Shown here piece after piece: positions 45,254-58,600 of a DNA stretch of 64,000 nt. Where the stretch lies: contig NC_081414.1 of assembly GCF_030272615.1 (NCBI RefSeq), positions 311,876,164-311,940,163 on the forward strand, in the 5' to 3' direction. Both the position numbers and the translations under genes were made by a program. Source of the DNA: Cryptomeria japonica. Its lineage: Eukaryota > Streptophyta > Pinopsida > Cupressales > Cupressaceae. The notes beneath the pieces are model-generated. The model did no database searches. It saw nothing but the letters and a program-made list of their open reading frames with translations, and was not told the origin of the DNA. The stretch's first letter is position 1; each line of letters starts with the position of its first letter.

Positions 45254-46242
45254 TTATCACAAAGTATATACTCTTGGGAATATTAAAGCAAAGTCTTAAA
45301 ACATCATGAAATGTTTGAAATAGTATTTTGGGGGTTCATCTAGTTGTCCCTTTTTTGCATTCTTATGTTTCCTTTTCCTCAATCACAACCCACTCCTTTC
45401 CAAAAGAGACCTAGCGGAATATAGCTTTTTGTACTTATGTTGAACACAATCCTGGTTATATGATAAAGTAGATACCTTGTGTGTTAAATTGGGCTCATGG
45501 TTTGGCTAACATGATTCCAAAAGTGCTTCAAGATCAGCTCTGGTATGAAACTTGGATGAGAATATTCCAATCAAACATATTACAGGCAGTTTCTATCCTC
45601 CCTATAATGCCTTTCCAAATTTTGTTTCTAATCTTTAATGTGTAGCTGCTTCTGCATAATGCAATCCTCATATTTCAAGGACATATATCTGGATACAACT
45701 ATGCTTGACTTTTTGCTTTTAACAAAGTATCCTTTGATATCCCTCTTTGGGTAAGTTTTGGATCATTGATATGTTTTTGGATTGATATTGCTGTCCTTCA
45801 AATGCATAATGAAAGAGGTGTTGAATCTCATATTGTAGTTGTTCAATAGACTCTCACATGTCCCATGACCTTTTTCCATGTAACTCCTGCACGGTAGACT
45901 TTTTTTGTTCTCCAACTTTTGGTATGTCCTACTGCAACTTTTGCCCACCCTCCCATAAAAATGTATTGTGGGTATGGTCCAAAAGATTACAAGAGATGTG
46001 AATGTAAAACCAATGTGGCATAAACAAGATGTAGTCACGTGTGCACATCTCCACTAAATAGGGAAAGTATAAGTCACATGATGCAAATATAACCTATCTA
46101 AGTTAGCTTATGCTATCCTAGGCGTATGATAAATCAAATAAACTAAATATAAGAAAATAAAATAATGCACCAACATGATAACGTCTTCTTTCTGCATCAA
46201 TCCATCTATCAGTCTTAACTGCACTTCTTGAACTTCATCCAG
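45254..46242. other. Non-repetitive-looking DNA, possible upstream part of host gene
   Basis: AT-rich with no retrotransposon signature. No exon could be defined with confidence, but the gene at 46243 lacks its beginning, so upstream exons or an intron may lie here. Confidence 0.4.
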
Positions 46243-48201
46243 TTGGCCCTGGTAAATACAAGATCAATGGAAGTTCGTGACATGGAAAAGCAGGTGGAAG
46301 AACTATTAAGTTTTTTCAAAAAAGAAAAAGAAAAAAAAGAAATATGATTACTAACATCCTTTTCAAAATATAATGCTGCTTTCTCCATATTAATTAAAAA
46401 CAAGTCACCTTTTTGTTGGCTTAGTGTTTGTTCACTTTTCACATTTACTCTTGTAGTCTAGTTATTGTTTTATTCGGGTTTTGGGTTCTTTTTCTGGTCT
46501 ATATTTTATAGTCTCAGATGTAGGAGTTGATGATCAACCACAAGAGTCAAGAATCATTTGCAAGCAAAACACCTATCACACAAAAGAGATCAAGCAAAGA
46601 TTGTAACTAGAGAATTCTCTATTATTTCACAAAACAATATTGGAGATACAATTATAGTGAATGAATGATTCTTATAAAGGATGAATGAAATTGTAGGTGC
46701 AAACCCTAATGCTAAAATTAGGAGAACTAAAGCAATGCATGGTAGGAGCTAAATTAAGTTCAACTACATCTAGATAAGCAAAATCTAGATTAACAAAAAA
46801 CACCTAAGTTAGCTTAAGTGAAAAAGTAATTAAAGGATCTAATTTTATAAATAATTAGATAAAGTGTCTTAATTACTCCAACATCAAACACATCAATGTA
46901 CCTTTAGTTTGTTGATCTTATGATTGGTAATTTGGAATAACTGTAGAAAACCAGATATTGTGTTTTGGTCTTCATACATGGTCTTCTAGTTGTATAAATA
47001 AACTTTTTTGATGATGAAATCATGTACGCTGCCAATCTCACTGTATTAAGGTTGTCGCATTGAAGACTAGAATCATGCAATGATTGAGATTTATAACATC
47101 TAAGTTGTATGTTGACTATGGGGTATGAACTAATGATGTCATTTGGATGTCTAGACTGTCGCTCACGTGACACTCCAGAATTTAATAAAAGTTTTTGTTC
47201 ATTATTTCTTAAAACGTATAGTTTGCTAGAAATTATCATGGATTTTTCATTAGTTTTACTTGTTAACATGTAGGTAATGGCTGCACTAGGAACTATTGAG
47301 CAGCTGATTGAAAACAAAAAGTTTGATGTTCTACATGAAGATAAGTATGTTTGTATCTTCCTTTATTGTTCTCCTTTCAAGAATATTTTCGTTCTTGTAA
47401 TTGCTTTTGGAATTATGCCTCGATGCATCTCTTGTTCCATGCATATTTAGTTTACAAAGAAAGGGATGGTTTTTTATGATAAGTAGTAGGAGGTATGGGA
47501 AGCGTATGAAGTAGAAAATCAGATTTTAATTTTATGGATACAAATTGCTTCATCTGGGTTTGATTCATTCCCATAATTCTAGTCAAAAGAGACTCATTCT
47601 TGAAAGGTTCTCTAATGATTTTCAAATCTGTCATTAAAGGTTTAATATCTTCAACTTAGTTATTAGATATCAAGGCACATGTATCCTTTTTACAACAGGA
47701 GAGTTGATCAATTATTTGTTGCTATGGAATACAGTACTTCGGTTAATGATGTGAAACAAGAGATTGCCAAGAGAAAACTCTGTGAGATACATTACTTGAA
47801 AAATATGTTAGAGAAGGTAATTGGTTCTAAGAGTGCTAATGAGTTTGCTGTATTTCTTTATATGAAAGTGCCAAGTCATAAGACTTTACTGCTTTATTTT
47901 CCTCCAAACAAAATTTTGTACCACTTAGATATGGTGTTTTGGGTGCTCCAGGTGCAGGAACAAAATGAAAAGGACGAAAAATATTTAGAAGTATTGCGGA
48001 AGTCAGTAGATGATCTACCCAATGCTAATAGTGCTGTTTCCAAGGCACGTACTTTTTCATTGTCTTGTTTTTGCATTTATAGGACACAACTATGGGCTTC
48101 CTTACCAATTTCTTTTGTGTTTTTCCATTTATGGTTTCTTGCAGTTGAAAGAATGCAATGGAACTCTTCAACAAGCATCCCAGAGCATGAAATCGCTATA
48201 G
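46243..48201 (+). CDS. 3' part of a spliced plant gene encoding a small coiled-coil-rich protein
   Basis: Five candidate exons join in one frame: 46243-46293, 47274-47344, 47699-47816, 47952-48044 and 48145-48201. Acceptors are CATCCAG, ACATGTAG, TACAACAG, GCTCCAG and TTCTTGCAG. Donors are GTGGAA, GTATGT, GTAATT and a non-canonical GCACGT (GC-AG intron). The encoded segment (about 129 residues) is Lys/Glu/Gln/Leu-rich and helical: SMEVRDMEKQ, then MAALGTIEQLIENKKF, KRKLCEIHYLKNMLEK, QEQNEKDEKYLEVLRK and a C-terminal QQASQSMKSL. Likely a coiled coil. I do not recognise the family. The beginning is not found, and the first exon and its weak donor are the least certain. It could be an intact gene or an old fragment. 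Confidence 0.5.
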
Positions 48202-49637
48202 TGTAGTGCATTCTCATTATGACTTGCATGTTGAGGTATAACTTTATTCTCTCTGTTTGTTTTATTCTCAAGTCTCTTGGTTTTTTAACCTCCTAATGTT
48301 CAATGGGACTTTCTGGGTGTTACAGGGTCTTCTTTGCAGTCTGAAACTTAAGAATTGTTTTGGCTGACTAATTGGTATTATGGTGGAGGGTGTTTTTGTT
48401 TTTACACCGTGTTTCCTTTTTTGCTACTGGATCTTTTCGGAGGAAACGGGATCCCTAAAAGAAGCATGGAGGAATTAATATATTATTTTAGTATTTAATC
48501 TGTTGTTTATGTAGAGACAATGGGCAAGGTCTGGAGATTTATGAAACTAAATATGTAAAAGATGTTTATAAAAGGCTCGATGCAATAATATCACTTGAAC
48601 TAGAATAGAACTGTAATTGATTTGTAAATATGTATTATAAGTAGGAGATCTGATTTATTTTCCTAACTAAAAAACAAAAATTATGTAACATAGTTTATTG
48701 GATCCTTGGGAGTGAATTATAGTACCCCATCTTAATTTTATGAACTAAAAAGTAAAAATATGGACTGTACACCATTGAATCAATGTCAATAAATTGCAAT
48801 GCCCAATGAAGTCATAATGGGAACTAATGTTACAGTCAGAAAAAGTAAATCAAAAGCAGGGGAAGTATAACAACTATTGGAATGGTTTTGACACCATTGC
48901 TTCTAAGTTTAGAGAGTTTTTGCTTATGTGTAATAAGCATATATTCATGTTAGTGGGGTAGTTTCAGTTCCAACACTTAGAAATTGATTTGCACCAAACC
49001 TTTGAATGACATTGAATGGTTTTGGGTGAATTTGAATGCTGAACATCTATATGCAAGATTGAAGAAACTTAGTTCACATGATGTCAGCACTAGTTTAGGA
49101 TCACTTAAGTTGACTTTTGGGACTTCCTATTCTTTTAAAATGATTTGTGTGATACATTTGTTCGGGACAATGGATTTATTTTTCATTAAATTGCAATCAA
49201 ATTCAATTATGTCATGGTCTTGATATCAATTTATTGAGGGTTCAATGTTTTTTAACACATTGTCAAATTTGTCTTTGTATAAAACCCATTATCCAACACT
49301 CAAGTTATAGCTTAAATCTACCCTTGGACAGCCACACATTGTGCACGATCTACTTAGACATCACTAATATCAGAACAGCATGGAGGAATGCACACATGCT
49401 TGCCATACTTCAATGTTTTAAGGAAATTCAGCAATAGCAGCATGAACATTCCATGATGATATAAGAGAAGGCAAAATAAAACATGACATATCAAAGTGCA
49501 AAAGACGCAATAAACCATATTCATGTATTTTTTATTGTGAATAGCATGTTTGTCTTTATAACATCAATATTTCCTTCTAATTAGTGATATCAACAAATAT
49601 GTGTATTGAGTAAGCTATGTATTAAGGGCATGTAAGG
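48202..49637 (+). other. Candidate 3' UTR with intron, then non-coding DNA
   Basis: After the stop codon, a plausible UTR intron runs from GTATAA at 48236 to TTACAG ending 48325. Transcript-like sequence follows, with AATAAT near 48586 as a possible poly(A) signal. From about 48700 to 49637 I see only AT-rich sequence with no supported gene. Confidence 0.4.
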
Positions 49638-49788
49638 TGTCACAACCCATTTTGTTTACATTAAATCACTCATTAAATATTTATAATGTAGATTTAAAAT
49701 AATTAAAATTGAAGATTATATCAAACAATGGAATATTATGGACATTTGATTTTGAGTTTATGGAACGAATACTAATGAAGCTTTTACA
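49638..49788 (+). repeat. Left short LTR (151 bp)
   Basis: It starts TGTCACAACCCATTTTG and ends CTTTTACA. It matches 52350-52489 with scattered substitutions and small indels. Confidence 0.9.
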
Positions 49789-49790
49789 TA

Positions 49791-49802
49791 TGGTATCAGA
49801 GC
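49791..49802 (+). other. Primer binding site of the short-LTR element
   Basis: TGGTATCAGAGC lies two bases after the left LTR, a perfect initiator-Met type site. Confidence 0.93.
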
Positions 49803-52337
49803 TCTGGGTTCAACACTAGGGCCTTGTGTCTATTATGCTAAGTTGCGACTCTTCGTTCATAGGACCCTTTGAGTGGCACTCAGTGCATGCTTGTGTAAGT
49901 GCTTGTTGTGAGTTAGGGGTTTAGGCTTGTTGCTTGGATTTCTTGGGTGTCAATTTAAAAGCTTCAATGTGAATCAACTCGAGTAGTGTGAGAGGAGGAA
50001 GAGTGCCTCCTAGACCTTATTGCATCTATCAAGGAAAGGAAGATACCTCTGGTTGAGAGTCCCTTAAAGATGAAAATGATCACTCTCCAATATGTTGCTC
50101 TTTGTGTTGGGTCTTTGTGCATATGTGTGTGTTATTGGTAGTGATTCTAGTTTCCTACTTTTTGTTTTCCACTGTGTGATATGTTTGTTAGACCCTCGTG
50201 TGCCAAGAAGTGTTTTCATATGCAATGGCCTTCATGATGTCTCATTTTCTATTAAGTGTAAAGTGAAGGGATCCTTGAGTGGTCTTGGTTGTGCTTTTGT
50301 GCTCTATTTGGATGGTGTGATTGTAGATTCTCTTGCTTGGAATTGTACGTGAATGATCAAACTTCTAATTGAACATTATGAACTATAGTTTATGAGTGAT
50401 GGATTCAAGGTGAAAGTGTTGCATGAAGCAAGTGCATGTCCCTTATCATGATGAATCTTTGCATGATTGAATGCTGGTTGTTCCTTGCATGAGTGACTAT
50501 GTAAAGTGTTGTTGGCTTTGAGTTTGAACATGCCTTAATTTAGCTTTGTTTTGTGAATGTTTGTTGAAGGTGATCATGTGCATCATGGCTTTGCAATTTA
50601 ATTTTCCTTGTGAATGTAGTGCTTCAATTGAGCCCAATCCTAGTGTGGGAAAAAAAAACATGTGTATGTTGTACAACCCTTGCATATACCTCCTTGCATA
50701 GTGATGTGAATGTGTTGCATTGAATTTGTAAGTGCTTGCAAGTTGAGTGTGGTTGCATGATTAAGGAAAATTGATGTTTGTGTTTGCATTGTGTTAGAGT
50801 CTTAGAAGACTCACTTTTGTAGTGTGCTTGGGAATGTTTTCCAACACACTTTGTATGTTGTATTCCAAGGTGTTATGTAGCGTTTACTCCCTCAAATGTG
50901 GCCAACATTGGTCACTTAGTTCATGAAAATGTTTTTTTCAAGTTTGTTAGTTTATTTTGGTTATTAATGAAATTTTTAATTGTTATAAGGGTTGGCATTG
51001 AAATTTTTTAATTTTCTTATGTTAGTCTAGTCACCAAGCTTGTTTATCTACCTATTTTGTGAACTTGGTCACATTGCTTATTATTGAATTTGCATGCATT
51101 TTATGAATTTTAGTTGAAATTTATTATTCCCCCCTTTGGGATTTATTTCAATCCTTGTGGTGGCTAGCTTGTGTTTTATATTGTTGGTCTTGTGATGTGT
51201 TAATGTTGTTCTTTATCACATTCATGATGAACATTGATAAAATGTATGAGGGAGTAGATAGATGATAATGTGCTAATCCTAGATTTGTATTAGGATTGTG
51301 ATTGAAATAAATCTCCCGCTTCTTGTGAGTATTAGAGGATATTGTGGATTGATTTTGAAAAATTAAGAAATGCTTGCTACAAGTGGCCTATATTGATGTG
51401 AATATTGATATTGACTAGTGTGTTGGAAGTTGTGAGATCCATTACATGCATGTGAATCTTTTAATTGTGAGTTGGTGTGGATGCCCTTTGTGTTTGATGA
51501 TGAGTGACATTTGATTGTATCTTCGCTTTAGTGCATTGATGTTTTCTTGATCAAGCTTGAGTCATTTCATGAATATAAGGTCAATTTATAGATGCTATAA
51601 AGCATGTTGTGATGAGATGGACATATGTTTTAGGTCACATGAGAGTAGGCATGAATGACAATATGAACATATTGTCTAGGTCACATAATTAATGAGATGA
51701 ACTTATTGACTCTTCAGGCCACATAAGAGTGGTCGTGAGTGATAAATGGATACACTTATAGTGTCATATGAAAAGGTGTGCTTGATAAGAACTTATTCTT
51801 AATGTGAGATTGCATGAAATTTTAATAAGATAGTTATATTCTCATCCATTAAAAGATAAATGCAATATTTCAATCTATTGTTAAATGAAAAGGTATAGGT
51901 TGACATGATAAACTAGTTGTATAAACCATGATAAGAGATAAGAAAGTTGGGATCTTGAAATTTGAAATTAAGGTACATCTTAAAGGTTCTCTTTACATGG
52001 TATGAATAAGTATATTATATTATGTTGAGCTTTACTCCTAGATAATGACTGCAAAGTGTTGTGCAAAGATATTAAATTGTAATATGTGTATTTCATTAAT
52101 GACCAAGCCATGATTTAGCCTAATGATTCTTTACTTATGTATGAATTTGAAAGTAATTCAATTGAAAATCATTATGTGATAGAGAAGCCAACCAACAAGG
52201 TTCAATGGGATCAATATTTTGTAGAAAGTGCTACACAGGAGAAAACTAAAGATATACAACAATTATTCCTCAATTATTTTCAGAATTTATATTTTAGTTT
52301 TGGTTTGCTTAGATAGACATCAAGATGATGTCTTCCT

Positions 52338-52349
52338 AGAGGGGAGGGA
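52338..52349 (+). other. Polypurine tract of the short-LTR element
   Basis: AGAGGGGAGGGA directly precedes the right LTR. Confidence 0.9.
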
Positions 52350-52489
52350 TGTCAAAATCCATTTTGATTACATTAAATTGTTTATAGTAAATATTTAGTA
52401 TGTAGATTTAAAATAATTAAAGTTGAAGATTATATCAGATAATAGAAGATATTTGATTTTATGGTATGGATACTAATGAGGTCTTTACA
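52350..52489 (+). repeat. Right short LTR (140 bp)
   Basis: It starts TGTCAAAATCCATTTTG and ends GTCTTTACA, the partner of 49638-49788. Confidence 0.9.
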
Positions 52490-53207
52490 TGAGACCATAA
52501 AAGACTGTACACTTCTTGAATCTAAAAAGGGTTTCCGTAGTTCATAAGTAATAATTTATTTTGCAATGTGAGGGTCATTAGGATTGCTTGGTGGGCTACT
52601 TTAAGTGTAGTTTTAAAGTCTTTGAAATGAGGTGATCAATTTTTGTCTTCTTTGTTTTATGCATGGTATTCCAATTCCATGGAGTAAAATTCAACTCCTC
52701 AATTTTAAAACATGGAAAATTTGGTAAAAAATTAGGTAAATAAAAATTAAGTTATATTTGTAAAAATAGAGAATTTTTTATTTTGTTATTCATGTAAAAA
52801 TTTGTATATAGGGATTCAAAATAAATATAATACATATTTTCAATTATAAAAAGAGTTTTTTTTAAAATAATTGTTGTACGCATAGTTAAGAGTGTTTATG
52901 TAAAAAATATATGATTGGATACAAGTGTTATCATCAACTAACACATTGTTATCATCAACTAACACAACCTACTATTATAGGGGCAATCCAATATTTTATA
53001 TCAGATTCTTATTAGGATAAAATTAAAAGAAAAACCTTTCGTGTTTAAAATTTTAACTAAAAATTAATCAATGTAAGGTTAGAATGTCCTAGTCTTACCC
53101 TAATGTAAAAGATTATAGTCTCCATGTGTTCTTATTATTTCTTTTCTTGAGTTATTTTAAAAATGAGTAAAAAAAAGAAAGCTAGACAAATAAATATTAT
53201 AACCACT
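52490..53207. other. AT-rich non-coding stretch
   Basis: A/T-rich sequence with a short tandem GTTATCATCAACTAACACA(T/A) doublet near 52928-52968. No gene or element boundary recognised. Confidence 0.45.
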
Positions 53208-53430
53208 TTATGAATCACTTGAAAAATCACATGATAAGTTAGGTGTATAGTGTTTACATTGGGTTACTCGCAAGTTTTGGAAGTGTATTGCTATTATGTT
53301 TCTATAAATGGCTTGATCACTTAGACTAAAATATGTTAGTGGATCCCTATACTCAATGAAGTATATTGTGTTTAGGAAATCATGTTCTAGGGTGCCATTG
53401 GAGGGGATTGACCGATTTGGGTGTACCATT
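53208..53430. repeat. Repeat A, left copy (outside Gypsy-3)
   Basis: It is a diverged direct copy of about 63212-63425. Shared landmarks are GCAAGTTTTGG(A/G)AGTGTA, AGACTAAAA(T/C)ATGTTA, CTCAATGAAGT/CTCAATCAAGT, a shared (A/C)GTTCTAGGGTG block, and GAGGGGA(T/G)TGACC(G/A)ATTTGGGTG. It lies just outside the left LTR of Gypsy-3. Confidence 0.8.
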
Positions 53431-53452
53431 GTATGAAAAAAAAGAGAAACAA

Positions 53453-53724
53453 TGCAAATTAAATAATTTGCACAAAATAAGAACATGTTGCAAATATTTG
53501 ATAGTAATAAGCAACTTCAAGGGGAAAACTCAAGAATATTTTATATGAATAAAATTCACAATATGATCATCATTGGAATTTTTTAGTGTCCCAATCCCAA
53601 ATGAGGTTGATTTAGCATATTATATTTATGTTCCTGGACTCATTAATAGAATTAATTAAGGTGTATGTGGTCCATAGTAGGTTATCACATATCTTGATAT
53701 ATGCTATAGGCTAAGGGTGTAGCA
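53453..53724 (-). repeat. 3' LTR of Gypsy-3 (about 272 bp)
   Basis: It runs from TGCAAATTAAAT to GGGTGTAGCA on the plus strand and is similar in order and spacing to 62940-63207. Shared segments include TTTGCACAAA, ATTCACAATAT, CCCAATCCC(A)AATGAGG and TCAATTGAGG/TTAATTAAGG. Confidence 0.7.
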
Positions 53725-53740
53725 TGTCCCTCCCCTTAAA
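53725..53740 (-). other. Polypurine tract of Gypsy-3
   Basis: The minus strand reads TTTAAGGGGAGGGACA directly before the 3' LTR start TGCTACACCC. Confidence 0.75.
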
Positions 53741-54524
53741 AGAAACATTACCCTTAATGTTGATGATCTATGGATTCCTTTGTAGGGATGCTTCATTCTT
53801 CCATGTTGCATCTTTGCTAGCTAGATTATTCCACTTGATTTAGATAATAATTTCCTTTGTTCACAATCACTTCATTTGTGTTATAATTATTCCCTCAAGT
53901 TCATATAATAATTTCCTCTTGGTTACTACTATTTTAAAAAACTCTCAGTAAGTACTAACTTAATCAACCAAGCATATTTGATCTATAAGTGCCAACTTCA
54001 TAACCTTTTCAACCATAATTGTGGTGAAAACTCTACTCCATCACTCATATTTTCACACAAGAATGTGGGAAACTCTCAATGTCAATGTCTTTCCTAGACC
54101 CAAATCTAATGCTTGAGGGTTTATTTGTGATGAACCTACCTATGTATCCCTTTTGTGAATTAGAGGCTCTATAATTTGTACATCAATGATAGAGAGAATT
54201 CATCCTATTGTCTTATATGATGAGATCTTTGGTCTCAATTTCAAAACATAAATATTCTTTGAATTGATGTTTTCAAATTAATCCAATTACAATAAATTGA
54301 TAACAAATACATTTCAATTAAGTGTTGGTTTCATGCCAACCATTAGTGTACGAAAACACACAAAACTACATAGGGACCATATCATTTCAACATCCCATGT
54401 TTATTAGTGATTGGATCAAGCATACATCATTTATGGATATGGTTAGTCTTGTTGTGTCACACACACATAGGTGTTTGGCTATTATACACCTCATAGGTAT
54501 ACATGGGTATTAACGTAAGTATTC

Positions 54525-54760
54525 CACCTACATATAGGGTGACTAGCTCCTACACACATCACATGTATAAATAGTGACTAGCTTAAGCATATGCCACATA
54601 TACAATGTGTATGAAACACACACATTACATATATATAATATAGTAACTTGTGCACACATCACATATGCATAACATGATTAGCTCAAGAAATCACTACATA
54701 AATACAATATTAAAAACTTAACAACCTCACAAGTTCACATAGTGATTAGCTAGCAAAAAG
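54525..54760. repeat. Degenerate GACTAGCT...CACATCACATAT tandem repeat
   Basis: About four to five imperfect units of roughly 34 or 65 bp occur. Each starts (G)TGA(C/T)TAGCT and continues with CACACATCACATATGCATAA-like sequence. It lies inside Gypsy-3 close to its 3' LTR. Confidence 0.6.
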
Positions 54761-55274
54761 GAAGCAGTTGCAATGTTATCACAATCATGTTTTCTTCTCC
54801 TGGTTGACCAACACATAAGATCATAAGTACATCCCATTTGAAGAAAGAATGCCCATGCATTTCATACTACATCATGGGCCCCACCATATTTCCTATTCCA
54901 CTTTCACTTATGATCAAGCATCCCATACTATTAGTTGTCATTATTGACAAGGACATAAGTATAACAACATTGATAATTTCAAGACCATTTTACTTAAGTA
55001 CACATAATATACATGGTGAACAACAAACAATAGGAAGTGGATGTGACACTATTGCATGCATGCATATTCCATTATCTAGTTGACTAACACTTACCTTTTA
55101 CGTGCATTCCACATTTGACTATGGGTCCCAATCTCTTCCTTGGTTCTCTACGCCAACTATTATGATGGACAAACATCACATACTACTTGCAATCATCACT
55201 AGATAAGGTGTAAGTGTAACAAAACACATCACATAAGGAAATTGATAAGACTTTCATAGGTTATTGAAACTTTC

Positions 55275-55680
55275 AAGTTGGTGGATACTGATATTGATTA
55301 CCTCCATGCCATTGGAAAAAGTTAGTCCAACTTGGTGTGGGGTAGATTTTGAAATCTATCATTTGCAAGGTAATGGTGAAAGCCAACTAAGCCCTATCAT
55401 ACCATGAGTATCTCCTACCATTTTTCACTTCTATTCTATTGGAGATAGTTGACTAGATGTCAATATGCAATAGTTAGCTCTTGGCATTAGTCACTTGTAC
55501 AATATTCATGGCAACTAGCTAAACCATTCTTGCATCATATCATGGATAGCTCTCGGCACTCTTCATCTCCATGCTATTGGTGAAAGCCAAGTAATCCTTG
55601 GGATATGATGGATAACACTTGACATCCATCACTTATATGGTATTTATGGTGTAATTAACTATCCACAACTAAATCATACT
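55275..55680. repeat. Degenerate ~67-bp tandem repeat, about six units
   Basis: Units share GGATAGCTCT(T/C)GGCA, a CATCACTTxTATG segment, TATTGGTGAAAGCCAA and a CATAxCATG end. The clearest unit starts are near 55341, 55410, 55475, 55547 and 55612. The similarity is weak but the order is constant across units. It probably belongs to the 3' untranslated part of Gypsy-3. Confidence 0.6.
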
Positions 55681-55689
55681 CAATTTTGA

Positions 55690-58600
55690 CACGTGGGGTC
55701 ATCTTATAGTCAAGTACACATAATCCATTTACCAAAAGCACTCACAAATATTGGTCACTTAGTTGACTTGGTTACATAAAGTCATCCCTAATCCTATACA
55801 TCGAATCCTATAGGCCTTGAGGTCAAATTATCAATAGCTAAGAAACACATTGGGCCCACATGGGTTGACCTATATTCAAACACCTAAACATAAACATATA
55901 TGAACTCATAGTAATCTAGTCTATTTTCTTTGTTCAATTGCTATTTGAAAACACATCACTTATTAGAAATAAATTAACTCACAATAGTAATATTAAATAA
56001 TATCCTACTTTTTAGTACTTAACATTTTTTTAACAACACCAATCATAAAGATCAACATATAATTTTCTACCAAATAGATATAAAGACAAAAAAACAATCT
56101 ACATTCAATAATACTAGTAATTGCACATAGTTGGTAAACCCATCCTAAGGAACTCCATCCTAAACTCAATATAAAATCGAGTACACATTTAGAGGAAGTG
56201 GATCATGCATAATAAGAAATATTCACACAGTGGAATTATAATGGCTTGTCAACATCATTATTAAATACATTTTAGCAGTGTTTCCTAACTCATTTATGGC
56301 CATGTCAATGCAAAAGTTTATCATGTCCTTATTTCTTGGAAGGATATGCCTACCTAGTGTGTAGAGGCTACTTATACGTTCTATACATATCCTTGAGTAA
56401 AAAAAAAAAGTTGTAGTTTTTAGCACACAAGTGTTGATTATTTTAGTTCAATAAAGTCCAAAAGAATTATCATATATTCACATGAAGAAAATCCCAATGA
56501 TAATGACTATACAAGTCCATCGAAGGCTGGAAACTTGAATACTGCAAACCTTAGAGTATATAGACTTGATTAAGATCAACTGCCTTTCATTTGGTCAAAC
56601 ATATGTAGTGGGGATTAATGAATTGGAAGGATGAGTTCATTGCCATAGATAAATTATACTAAAAATGGTGAGATAATAAATTTTAAGAACAAGCCCACAC
56701 CCAAGAGTTATCTCCTAAACTCTCCTTGTGGACTTGGGGTCATATAGGAATCCTTCACCCAAGGATACCTACATACTTCCCAAAGGGATTGAAGTCCCAT
56801 AGAGTTCTCATATTAGCAAAGTATAGTAGCTCTAATATTTTTGAACTTGATGTATAAGTTTTGTAAAGAAGTTGAAGACTAGCTTAACCAAGGAAGGTCA
56901 TGCAGATGAAAAAAATCACAACCATATAATATTTTACCCAAATGCACCACTTCGACATGTTAAGATGACATATTACTTAGAACAAGGTTCTTGAACCACC
57001 TCTACCTATAATGATCCAAATCATTGACCATATTTATACTTAAATGAGTATTGAAATACCATCCATTGTAAATGAAACACCTTAGATATCAATAGTGTGA
57101 TAAGTACAAGTTGTCTAGATGAAATCCATAGGCAAAATTTATGCACAACGACATAGTCGATACAAAATAATCTATCATAAAAGAGCATAGGATACCAATA
57201 GCCAAATATCTTCACAATATAGCAATTATGCTAAAACCCCAATATGGCTCCACTCACCTACACCTATAGGTACCTTACAACTATACAAAGGGAATAGAAC
57301 TATACATAGGGAATAGAAGCAAAACTCACCTAAAACTTTGAGTTGTTCAAGAAGACTACTTCATAACCCTAACCAATAAATTCTCCCTCTACATAATCCA
57401 ACATAATTATGATTTTTGAGGTACATGAAGTATTATTAGGAACATGAGGGGTTAGATAAGGGCCCAATAAGCCACATCTAGCATCATTACTTGTAAACAA
57501 TTTGTTAAGTACCAAATTCTAAAATGAAATGGTTGACATAACATGACTATAATCTTTTAATAAAGGATTCTACAAAATAACAATTTTTATTTCACTCTTC
57601 TCAATGTTAAAACATTGCATGTTACATAAGACTTTCTTGAAACAAAAGTCACCAAAAACATTAGTTCCAATACATATTAAACTCATAAAATAGGAAGGAA
57701 TAAATACAATATTTAGGCCCTTAATGATTTGATAGATGCTTTTGGATAGGTCACTAGTAGATATAACTACAACAATTAATAGGCTAAAACTAGGCATGTA
57801 GGCAATGCTTCCCAACTATAAATTTCTTGCTATGAGAAGTGAGGGTTTTATTACTATTAGATGTAATGTTTTTACTATAAAGGCAATGTTTTCATTATTT
57901 AGCATTAGGGAAAAGTAAAATTTTATTGCCACATAACATCACTATTCTATAAGTATAACTCACTTTGAAATGACAACAAAATAAACATTTCCCTTCACTA
58001 ACACTATAATAATAATTTTTTTTTATGATGCTACCTATTGAATGACCCAAATATTGGCTAATCACTATTTTGATGAACTAAAAATGAAGAGAACATCAAC
58101 GAGATTTATATAAGTACAACTCTATCTTATATCCCTTGGAAAAGAATTATGCAAACTAAGCATTCATTGCTCTCAAACACTTCAAACAACACACTATCAT
58201 TAGACAATGACATCATGTTCCCTACCTATATGCATGATTGCACATATGCATTCATGCCTTAAGGTATAATAATATTGATTTTACATAGAATATTGATGAG
58301 CAATCTTTAAGATGAAAATGATAAAGTTTTCCTTGAAACTCGTTATACCCTATCTTGGTCATCAAAGATCCCATGTATGATTGATATGTTTCTGGGTTTG
58401 AATTTTTGTACTATAATGAATCAACCCTAGTATTTGTTTCTACAACATGTATTTAAATGAATATTATTGGAGCTTATCACCAACATTTGAGGCTACCAAA
58501 GTGGAGTATCTATATGCTTATCTTAAATTCAATAAGAATAAAAACAAACAAGTAGCGTTGGAGGTTTCGTTCCTATTATTATATTAGTAGATAAATCCCA

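Larger units (their letters stand above)
49638..52489 (+). mobile_element. Non-autonomous short-LTR retrotransposon (TRIM/LARD type)
   Basis: This 2,852-bp element has short terminal direct repeats (49638-49788 and 52350-52489). It has an initiator-Met primer site two bases after the left repeat and a purine tract right before the right repeat. The ~2.5-kb interior encodes no gag, RT or integrase. Only short frames exist, the longest being about 86 codons at 50092. No 5-bp target duplication is evident (TAAGG against TGAGA). Such elements depend on proteins of other LTR elements. Confidence 0.88.

Noticed and set aside
24914-45258. Target duplication for Gypsy-2
   Set aside because: The bases outside the LTRs are CCTAG and TTATC, so no duplication can be claimed.
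46215-46442. Minus-strand open frame of 75 codons
   Set aside because: It overlaps the better-supported plus-strand exon and intron and is low complexity.
53208-53486. 92-codon minus-strand gene
   Set aside because: It lies within repeat A, has no conserved equivalent frame in the right copy, and shows no domain.
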